This document shows positions 13,097-19,457 of a stretch of 19,457 bases of DNA, in pieces. The position numbers and the translations under genes were made by a program. Source of the stretch: Baffinella frigidus. Lineage: Eukaryota > Cryptophyceae > Cryptomonadales > Baffinellaceae. The notes under the pieces were generated by a model. That model had not been told where the DNA came from. It saw only the letters and a program-made list of their open reading frames with translations, and searched no databases. Position 1 is the first letter of the stretch. Every line of letters begins with the position of its first letter. The stretch is from contig MU646580.1 of the NCBI GenBank assembly GCA_026770585.1, forward strand, positions 251,948-271,404. Reading direction: 5' to 3'.

Positions 13097-14174
13097 GTTT
13101 CTGGCGCCGTTGTGGCTGGTCCTGGACCACGCGTCCTCGATGGGTGACATGTCGCTCAAGGGGTCCAAGTCGGTACGCGATGCCACTATCCTCCCCACCC
13201 CTGCTCCGCATCGTCGCACAAAACAGCTGCACTGTTTCTCAGGACACGCGGCACCCCTGCTGCTTCACACCGGGATCCGTAGCCGCCACAGCAGCTCCAA
13301 AATTCTTGCGGGGGGGGGTAACGGCCGCCCGTCATACCAATGGCCGCCCGTCAGACGGGTCTACAGTTGACGAGCAAAAAATAAAGACGAATCCTCTTAA
13401 ATGAATTCTGAAATATGCAGGTCTGGGCGGCGTTCACGTGCGCTACGGACGGAAACCCCGATGAAGATGACCACGCCGTAAAATGTGCTCCCCCGTCCTT
13501 CCTCCCCTCTCTCTCTCCCTCCTGTCCTTTAGGTCCTTTAGGTTCTTCGAGCTCCCAACATAGGCGGACACCGGAACTTGTTCTGCAGAAAAGCCATTCC
13601 TTTCGCCCCCCACACACACACCTCGCTCGTGCCCCCCCCCTCGCTCCTCATAAAAAATTCTGTAAGCATCAAGGTGCTCTTCAAAACCTTGCTGTGGATC
13701 TGCCACGCTCTGATCTGGGCATATCGATATCAACGGCGAAACTTGTGACGGCAGGGTTTAGGGTTTGGGATTTAAGGTCTAGGGGTAGACTTAGTTAGGC
13801 CTCTTAAGTAAATGCAGAGAGAGCGGGTATGTTCTGGGCCTATCTGGCTCAGAATGCACGCTTGCTCTGTCCCTCCCTTCCGAGACTCGAGCCCCGCGAC
13901 TCACAGTGGCCCCCTCCGAGAGATTGATAATTTATTGCCAATCAATCAGTGTCAGTGCCGCACATGCTACGAATTGTGCCACTTACTGTACCCCGTGTCG
14001 GCCGCTCATACGAGCATTTTCCGGATGGATTGTAACTCCACCTCCTACGCTCCCCCCGACGCAGCTGTGAGCCGGGCAGTGTCCAACACAAGTTCTGGAG
14101 GGGTGTCGGATTCCAACGGCGGTGTCGGCCGCACTCGCTCCCATCACGCGGAAAAGTTGTACGGGATGATGTGA
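13097..14174 (+). CDS. Speculative plus-strand 3' exon set, unidentified
   Basis: Candidate exons are 13097-13172 (acceptor GCATCAG, donor TCG|GTACGC; FLAPLWLVLDHASSMGDMSL then KGSKS), 13421-13477 (acceptor ATATGCAG, donor GCC|GTAAAA; VWAAFTCATDGNPDEDDHA) and 13956-14174 (acceptor GTGTCAG; starts CRTCYELCHLLYPVS, ends RSHHAEKLYGMM, TGA). All junctions are in phase, but each exon is short, no family is recognised, and the first exon has an equally open minus-strand reading. The second intron carries a copy of the dispersed module at 13524-13597. Confidence 0.25.
13524..13597. repeat. Dispersed CTTTAGGTCCTTTAGG module, copy 1
   Basis: GTCCTTTAGGTCCTTTAGGT is followed by TCTTCGAGCTCCCAACATAG and GCGGACACCGGAACTTGTTC, then TGCAGAAAAGCCAT. 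It is nearly identical to 18544-18617 and to 18196-18270. On the minus strand it reads as a peptide ending LCWELEEPKGPKG, an open frame shared by all three copies. Confidence 0.9.
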
Positions 14175-14575
14175 GCGACGGAGCCGGTGTCAAGCCGAGC
14201 TGGCCTCTCAAGTGCAAGAGCGCTCACAGAAGCCTCCTGGTGCAGAGCCCCTGGAAGCTGCCTGTGAGGCCGGCTCCGCCGAGGGGGGGGGGTGCCACAC
14301 CTCGGGGGTTGGGTGCCACAGCTTTGGGAGACAGGTTGGGGTGAAACATGCGCGAGTGTTTGGCGAATGAATGGACCATGTGCTTTGGAGAATGCGAGGA
14401 AGCCGTTTCTTTTCGCAAGAGTTTGTGTTGGTGAAATTCAGCGCGGGTTTTTGCCCAGGCACCGCTGTTTGCATGCGCTCGCTCTCGTGCCCCGATGGCA
14501 CTGCAATCAAGTCAATGAACCAGACACGTTGGTGGAGCGGGCGTTTCCAGGATCCCTTAAGTGGCAGCGGGTCAC
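14175..14575. other. Unassigned
   Basis: GC-rich sequence with a 10-G run (about 14282-14291) and the phrase GGGTGCCACA twice (about 14290 and 14310). Long shadow frames are open on both strands, but none looks like a protein. Confidence 0.4.
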
Positions 14576-14600
14576 ACTCGATCCCCGTCAGGGATCGAGT
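14576..14600. repeat. 10-bp perfect hairpin ACTCGATCCC / GGGATCGAGT
   Basis: Stem 14576-14585 / 14591-14600 with loop CGTCA. It lies 10 bp before the inverted-repeat element at 14611, whose ends also carry an ACTCGAT core, so it may be a remnant of an earlier insertion. Confidence 0.7.
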
Positions 14601-14610
14601 AGGCGTCTAC

Positions 14611-15204
14611 AGGGGTTGCTCGATTTTAAGGTCATGGGTTACTCGATTTTGAAAGGTGAAGGTAAGGTCCACACCCAAAATTGGGATGTCGACCCTAATA
14701 AATCAAGGTCCGCACACCAGGAACTTTTTCTGCGGACCATAATTTTCAAGAACCACACCATAAAATGAAGAACCGCACCATAATTTTTGGTGTTTTTTAC
14801 CATCAATTTTAAGAACCGCACCACATTTTAATTTTAAGAACCGCACCACATTTTAATTTTAAGACCCGCACCATGATTTTGAGAACCACACCCGTTTTTT
14901 GCGGACCTTAATACAGCGAAAGAATTCTGGCCCGAAGAATTATGGCCCGACATCGCCTGCCCCATCCCCCCGGCGCATAGAGCTAGCGAATTCTCGGGTC
15001 GAAAAAAGGGCCAATATTTCCCTGAAAAAAATTGTACGTGTACTGATTGATTGTACATGTACTGAATTTGAGGTCTACACACCCGTTTTTCGCAGACCTT
15101 AACAATTTAAGAACTGCGCACACCCGTTTACCGTGGACCTCAGTTGTTCTAGGTCCGCACACCAGGGTCCTCAAAATGGTGGACCTTAACATCGAGTAAC
15201 CCCT
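14611..15204. mobile_element. 0.6-kb inverted-repeat element with internal tandem units
   Basis: The ends AGGGGTTGCTCGATTTTAAG (14611-) and, reverse-complemented, AGGGGTTACTCGATGTTAAG (-15204) match at 20 of 22 positions. TA dinucleotides lie at 14608-14609 and 15205-15208 close to the ends, consistent with a TA target. The interior has repeated ATTTTAAGAACCGCACCA units (about 14800-14880), GGTCCGCACACCAGG twice in direct orientation (about 14706, 15151), and GCGGACC/GGTCCGC inversions. No transposase frame. The CAGGGGT(T/A).CTCG end resembles the 117-bp MITE family. Confidence 0.65.
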
Positions 15205-15335
15205 ATACTTACTGCATGTACTCGCCGGGATATCTACCCCTTGTTCGTCCGTCAAATCTACCATACCGCAGATTGCACAATGAATCTACCTGAGTACGTG
15301 GACCGGGTCGTCATGCAAACTTATAAAACTACGTA
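15205..15335 (+). other. Short non-repeat segment with a weak open frame
   Basis: ATG at 15280 starts MNLPEYVDRVVMQTYKTTYG before running into telomere-like repeat, with a possible donor ATG|GTTCAG. Too short and isolated to call a first exon. Confidence 0.15.
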
Positions 15336-17360
15336 TGGTTCAGGGGTTAGGATTTATAGTTTCGGGTGTAGGGTGTAGGGTGTAGGGTTTGAGGTTGAGG
15401 AGTTTGGGGCAAGGATTTGGGGTTTAAGGTTTATGGTCAAAGATTCAAGGTGAAAGGTTTCGGGCGTAGGGTTGGGGGTTTAGGGTTTGGGGTTTAGGCT
15501 TCAGGGCTCAGGGTTCAGGGCTTAGGGTTGAGGGTTGAGGGTTGAGAATGTAGGGTCGTAGGGTCGTACGGTGCAGGATTCAAGGCTTAGGGTTGAGGGT
15601 TGATGGTTCTGGGTTTAGGGTTTACAGTTCAGGTTTCAGGGTTCAGAGGGTTTGGGGTTAAGGGTTTGAGGTTGAGGGTTGAGGGTTGAGAGTTGAGGGT
15701 TGAGGGATGGGTTTAGAGTTAGGGTTAAGGCGTTAAGGATCAAGGTTTAGGGTTTAGGGTTGAGGGGGTTGGGTTGAGGCTTTAGTGTTCAGGGTTTAGT
15801 TTTTAGATTTGAGGGTTGAGGCTTCAGGGTTCTGAGTTCAGGGTTTAGGTGTACAGTCTAGGATTGAGGGTTGAGAGTTTCGGGGCAAGAGATGAGGGGG
15901 TAGGGTTTAGGTTTTAGGGGTTTCTAAACCTAAAGGGTCTAGGGTTAATGTTGAGGTATCAGGGTTTAGGGTTGAGGGTTCAGGGTTTAGGGTCCAGGGT
16001 TTAAGATTTAGGGTTTAGGGTGTACGGGTTTGGGCTCAGGGATTAGGGATTAGGGAAAAGGGTTTGTGGTTTAGGGTTTGGGGATCAGGGTTCAGGTTTT
16101 GGGGTTCAGGGTTTAGGGTTTAGGTTTTAAGGTTCAGGGTTTAGGGTTTACGGTTCAAGGTTTTGGGGTGTTGAGTTCGGGGTTTATTGTATTTAGGGTT
16201 TAGGGTTTAGGGTTCAGGGTTTTAACTTTCCCTTAGGCCGAATGTTTTATCTGGCAGGAAACGATTTTGGAAAAAAATTAAAATTGTAAGGGCCCTTGAC
16301 AATTTTAAGTCACCATTTGTTTTTAATTTTTTTTTCGTCTTCATGCGTCCAGCTCACGGCGCCCCGCACGGGGCGGCAACTCAACTTACCCTTCCCCCCC
16401 AATCCCTCCGCCTGGAACCTGGAAAAACTCCAGAAAATTCAGGCTTGAGATGACCGTTTTTACAGGTTATTTGGATCAGGCCGCTCAAAAATCCGACTTT
16501 AAGGTTTTACGGTTTACGGCATTGGGTTTACGTTTTACGGTTTAGGGTTTAGGGTTTGGAGTGTAGAATTTAGGATGTAGGATTTAAGGTTTAGGGTTTA
16601 GGGTTTAGGGTTTAGGGTTTAGGGTTTAGTGCTTAAGGTTTAAGGTTTAGGGATTGGGTTTCAGGGTTCAGGGATTAGGGTTCAGGTTTCAGGGTTCAGG
16701 GATCATTGATTTGGGGTGTAGGGTTTAGGGTTTATTGTGTAGGTTTTGGGATTTAGGGTTGTGGGTTGTGGGTTGAGGGTTGAGGTTTGATGGTTTACGG
16801 TTCAGGGTTTACGGTTTCCGGTTGAATGTTTAGGGTTTAGGGTTCAGGGTGTAGGTTTTAGGTTTAGGGTTTAGGCGTGAGTGTTTGGGGTTGAGGTTTG
16901 AGTGTTGAGGGTTGGGAATTAAAGGTTGAGGGTTCGAGATTTGGAGTTGTAGGGTCTAGGGTTTAGGGTTTAGGGTTTAGGGTTTAGGGTTTAGGGTTTG
17001 GGGTTAAGGGTTTGGGGTTTGGGGTTTAGGGTTTAGGGTTTAGGGTTTGGGGTTTGGGGTGCAGGGTTTGGGCTTTAGTCTTTAAGGATTTGGGTTGAGG
17101 GTTTAGGATCTGGTGTTTAGGGTTCAGGGTTTAGTGTCTAGGGTGTTGGGTTTAGAGTTTGGGGTTTGGGGTTTAGGGTTGAGGGTTTGGGGTTCAGGGT
17201 TCAGGGCGCATGGATTTGTGTTTAGAGTTCAGGGTTAACGGTTGTGGGTTTGGGGCTCAGGGTTTAGAGTTGAGGATTTACAGTTGAGGATTTGGTGTTT
17301 TTGTTTAGGGTTCAGGGTTCAGGGTTCAGGGTTCAGGGTTGAGGATTGAGGATCAATGGT

Positions 17361-17413
<53 letters not shown>

Positions 17414-17531
17414 GGTTTGAGGTTTAGGGTTTAGGGTCTAGGGTCTAGGGTCTAGGGTTTAGGGTTTAGGGTTTGGGTTTAGGGTTTAGTGTTTAAGATT
17501 TACAATTTAGGGTTTAGGGTTGAGGGTTTCG
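15336..17531. repeat. 2.2-kb degenerate telomere-like array
   Basis: Continuous but very heterogeneous TTTAGGG, TTCAGGG, TTGAGGG, TTTGGGG and TGTAGGG units, G-rich on the plus strand throughout. Runs of identical units (TTGAGGG at 17345-17415; TTTAGGG at 16590-16628 and 16960-17008) alternate with scrambled stretches. One unique island (about 16220-16500) interrupts it. Interstitial, not a chromosome end, since complex sequence resumes on both sides. Confidence 0.95.
16220..16500. other. Unique-sequence island inside the telomere-like array
   Basis: AT-rich sequence with a long palindrome at 16278-16308 (AATTGTAAGGGCCCTTGACAATT, one bulged G) followed by a GC hairpin GCCCCG-CA-CGGGGC (about 16361-16374). 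No open frame. It may be an insertion into the array or the original sequence from which the array expanded. Confidence 0.6.
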
Positions 17532-17729
17532 CATCACTGAATTTCGAAGGTCCCATCTTCACTGGATTCGGTGCCTGCGTGTGCACCAGAAGGTTGCGTA
17601 AATTAGGTGTTTAGCGACAGATCCGAACACCCTTGGTCGAGCTTCGGTGATACTAAATAAAAAACACGCAGTTTACAAATTTTGTTCGACTTTCAAGTCC
17701 TGGGTTCTTGCGACCCAGATATTCCTGTA
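17532..17729. other. Unassigned
   Basis: Non-repetitive sequence between the array and the MITE cluster. Contains ACTAAATAAAAAACACGC near 17652 (AAATAAA on plus) and no protein-like frame. Confidence 0.4.
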
Positions 17730-17832
17730 CAGGGATACCTCGCTCAACCCCTCTTCCCTCCCTCCCTAGGACCCCCCTGTGCAAAGTGCACTGGGGGGGG
17801 GGTCGTTTTCTCAGAAGCGAGACACAGTCCCG
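17730..17832. mobile_element. MITE, CAGGGGTACC family, degenerate copy D
   Basis: The left end is CAGGGATACCTCGCTCAACC after TA (17728-17729), then CCTCCCTAGGACC, a short middle, a G-run and TTTTCTCAGAAGCGAGACAC. The right terminus is decayed. Same order of parts as copies A-C. Confidence 0.65.
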
Positions 17833-17989
17833 GTGAAGGGTCCTGGGAGGGGGGGCACCCTCAGTAGACGGCGCCGTTTGGGTTGCCATGGGGCACCAGG
17901 GCCCTATGCCTCTTTTCCTGGCTCGTGCGCGGTCGTTTCAGAGCAAAATTGATTTTTGTGTATCCTCCAGTGCTGAAGCAGGCAGATAG

Positions 17990-18150
17990 ACACCTAGGGC
18001 CCTACTGTTGCTCTAGGAGGGGGCGGCGGGTCTTATAATCGAGACCCCCCTGTACCTCGAATACATCTGTACAAACCCCCTGACCCACCCTAGGACCGCC
18101 CTAGAGTCAGGGGCATAGGCCCTCTGAAGGGCCCTAGGAGACTTCTGGTG
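17990..18150. mobile_element. Fragments of the CAGGGGTACC family
   Basis: CTAGGAGGGGGCGGCGGGTC followed by TTATAATCGAGACCCCCCTG and TA (to about 18054) is a right half. CCTAGGACCGCCCTAGAGTC, then GGGGCATAGGCCCTCTGAAG and GGCCCTAGGAG (about 18089-18140) is a middle part. Probably nested or rearranged copies. Confidence 0.5.
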
Positions 18151-18195
18151 TTCCAATACCCTTGAAATGAACACACACCATCGCCCTCTTCTCGA

Positions 18196-18270
18196 GTCCT
18201 TTTAGGTCCTTTAGGTTCTTCGAGCTCCCAACATAGGCGGACACCGGAACTTATCCTGTACAGAGGCCAT
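18196..18270. repeat. Dispersed CTTTAGGTCCTTTAGG module, copy 2
   Basis: TCCTTTTAGGTCCTTTAGGT then TCTTCGAGCTCCCAACATAG and GCGGACACCGGAACTT, ending ATCCTGTACAGAGGCCAT where the other copies have GTTCTGCAGAAAAGCCAT. The tail is therefore less conserved than the core. Confidence 0.9.
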
Positions 18271-18543
18271 GCTCGGCAATCGCGATGCCTCTCCCCATCA
18301 CACCCTCTGCCCAGCGAGTCGTGGGCCATGTATCCCTCAAGTGGCCAGTAGGCTCATAAACCCTACCGTTGGGCCCTATGACTTGCCTAGGATCTCTTCG
18401 GGGTCAATTTTGACCGCCTCGCCACTTAAGAGATGGCCCATGTCGGATACTGTTTACGAACACGCTTCACGAAGCTTGGACAATGGATTCCCGCTGTCAT
18501 CCAGCGCACAACTTAACCGAGGCAACCTCAGGCTTAGTGCAGG
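18271..18543. other. Spacer between module copies 2 and 3
   Basis: Includes GGCTCATAAACCCTACCGTT, then GGGCCCTATGACTTGCCTAG and GATC (18350-18393), a likely degraded middle of a CAGGGGTACC MITE. A 104-residue plus-strand frame is open here but includes repeat sequence and is not accepted as a gene. Confidence 0.4.
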
Positions 18544-18617
18544 GTCCTTTAGGTCCTTTAGGTTCTTCGAGCTCCCAACATAGGCGGACAATGGAACTTG
18601 TTCTGCAGAAAAGCCAT
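18544..18617. repeat. Dispersed CTTTAGGTCCTTTAGG module, copy 3
   Basis: Differs from copy 1 (13524-13597) only at GGACAATGGAAC versus GGACACCGGAAC over 74 bp. Confidence 0.9.
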
Positions 18618-18750
18618 GTTCCTTTTGGATCACATTCAGGCCCCCCGGTGCAGAGGGAGAGACGTGAGGGCTGAAGCCCGATCACCCCAGGCGACAACGT
18701 GACTGAACCCCCCGCGATGAAGCCCTGCGTGGGAATTGCCCACTGGACTA

Positions 18751-18867
18751 CAGGGGTACCTCGCTCACAAGAAACCGCCTCCCTCTAAGACCCTACAGTA
18801 GGCCTATGCCGCAGGCCCTACGGTGGTCCTAGGGAGGGGGCGGTTTCTTATGAGCGAGGTACCCCTG
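18751..18867. mobile_element. MITE, CAGGGGTACC family, copy C
   Basis: 117 bp with TA on both sides (18749-18750 and 18868-18869). It begins CAGGGGTACCTCGCTCACAA and ends TTATGAGCGAGGTACCCCTG. The middle is GACCCTACAGTAGGCCTATG then CCGCAGGCCCTACGGTGGTC. The length matches copy B exactly and the sequence is the best preserved, so it is the nearest to a family consensus. Confidence 0.9.
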
Positions 18868-19333
18868 TACAGCATTCTCGTGGCTGCAATCAAGCCCCCT
18901 CCCCGTCTTCACCAGGATTGGATTCCCACACGGAGAAGCGACTCTCCAGGATAGTAGGACCTGGCGAAGCGGCATCGAGGAGAGCTTCTCTGGTGCAAAT
19001 TTGGTCACGTTACCCCCCAGAATCTGGGGTCAACGAACCCCTCGTGACACACCGTGTGGAGACGTGTGGCAGGGTCGTGGCAGGGTCGTGTCTCGCGCAT
19101 CTCCCTTGCGCGGTCCATCTACTGTGCCACACACCACCAACAACTTCCGAGACTGCATGCTCCTCCAGGGGGGGGACGAGCGTGCCGCCGTTCACGCGGG
19201 AATTGCTTTATTTACAAATTTGAATCATTTTGAATGTCTTGGAAGAGGCTCTGCGGTGAGCCGCGTCCCCCCCCCTCCGCCGCCCCCCCCCCCCCTCTCG
19301 CTCTATCTCTCGTTGCAGCAGTGCGTTTCACTG
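18868..19333. other. Unassigned, with a short tandem repeat
   Basis: GTGGCAGGGTCGTGGCAGGGTCGTG (9-bp unit, about 19066-19090) is the only repeat seen besides C-runs at 19267-19293. Frames on both strands (18918-19223 plus; 19010-19195 minus) stay open but show no clear protein character. The pyrimidine-rich run ending TCTCGTTGCAG at 19318 would make a good plus-strand acceptor. Confidence 0.35.
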
Positions 19334-19393
19334 CTAATCATCGTCGAGGAGCTTGTCTGCGGCGACCGCCTTTGCGACGTAGTGCTTGCGAAG
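19334..19393 (-). CDS. Possible terminal exon, unidentified
   Basis: Sixty nucleotides read LRKHYVAKAVAADKLLDDD then TAG, after an acceptor (CCAACCAG) directly preceded by C-rich telomere-like repeat, the arrangement seen at the gamma-tubulin exon 9 acceptor. The plus strand competes: after TCTCGTTGCAG (19318) it reads QCVSLLIIVEELVCGDRLCD. Only one can be real; the minus reading is slightly favoured by the repeat orientation. Confidence 0.3.
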   Translation of the reverse strand, partial: LRKHYVAKAVAADKLLDDD

Positions 19394-19397
19394 CTGG

Positions 19398-19457
19398 TTG
19401 GGGTTTGGGGTTTGAGGTTCGGGGTTTGGGGTTTAGGGTTTAGGGTTTGGGGTTTGG
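19398..19457. repeat. Telomere-like tract running off the window
   Basis: GGGTTTGG, GGGTTTA and TTGAGGTTCGGGG units, G-rich on the plus strand, continuing past the window end. Confidence 0.85.

Noticed and set aside
14292-14768. 158-residue plus-strand open frame
   Set aside because: It runs from unassigned sequence into the inverted-repeat element and contains its hairpin; no protein character.
15336-17531. True telomere
   Set aside because: The repeats are degenerate and flanked on both sides by complex sequence, so this is an interstitial array.
18918-19223. 101-residue plus-strand open frame
   Set aside because: No splice context, domain or composition bias supports it; a minus-strand frame is equally open.
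1-19457. CRISPR array, bacterial operon or prophage
   Set aside because: No regularly spaced identical repeats with unique spacers, no ribosome-binding-site-led gene rows, and a spliced eukaryotic gamma-tubulin occupies the centre.

Overview
The window looks like nuclear DNA of an intron-rich, fairly GC-rich microbial eukaryote. It has one complete, confidently identified gene: a 16-exon gamma-tubulin on the minus strand (stop at 3304, ATG at 11059; 480 residues; 15 canonical GT-AG introns). Plant-type telomere-like heptamers (TTTAGGG and variants such as TTCAGGG and TTGAGGG) are scattered throughout. This, with the exclusively GT-AG introns, suggests an alga, perhaps a prasinophyte green alga. 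That placement is inference; no rRNA or organelle marker is present.

Layout. 1-1000: foldback elements and a CCCTACA tract. 1130-2821: the 3' part of an unidentified plus-strand gene, four exons joined in phase and ending in an acidic tail. 2822-3303: a short convergent gap with a MITE, a possible poly(A) signal and a (CT)n microsatellite. 3304-11059: gamma-tubulin, whose introns hold telomere-like tracts, foldback elements, minisatellites and a partial duplicate of exon 13. About 11060-11300: its promoter side, with an E2F-like site. 11400-12270: an AT-richer block bounded by a 19-bp inverted repeat and containing a 22-bp perfect hairpin. 12589-14174: weak plus-strand exon candidates. 14611-15204: a 0.6-kb inverted-repeat element. 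15336-17531: 2.2 kb of degenerate telomere-like repeat. 17532-18900: a cluster of MITE copies and a dispersed module. 19334-19393: a weak terminal-exon candidate on the minus strand.

The most interesting signals concern genome structure rather than a protein system. (1) All telomere-like tracts inside gamma-tubulin have the same orientation, so its pre-mRNA always carries the C-rich strand. (2) A 40-bp piece of exon 13, including its acceptor, is duplicated upstream and could cause premature termination. (3) At least two short inverted-repeat transposon families (TA-flanked CAGGGGTACCTCGC ends; CTAGCTCTG ends with a 5-bp target duplication in one copy) sit within or beside genes, and one copy ends exactly at a candidate splice acceptor. 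(4) The last gamma-tubulin intron is 198 nt, a multiple of three, and free of in-frame stops. All exon models are read by eye; none is backed by transcripts here.
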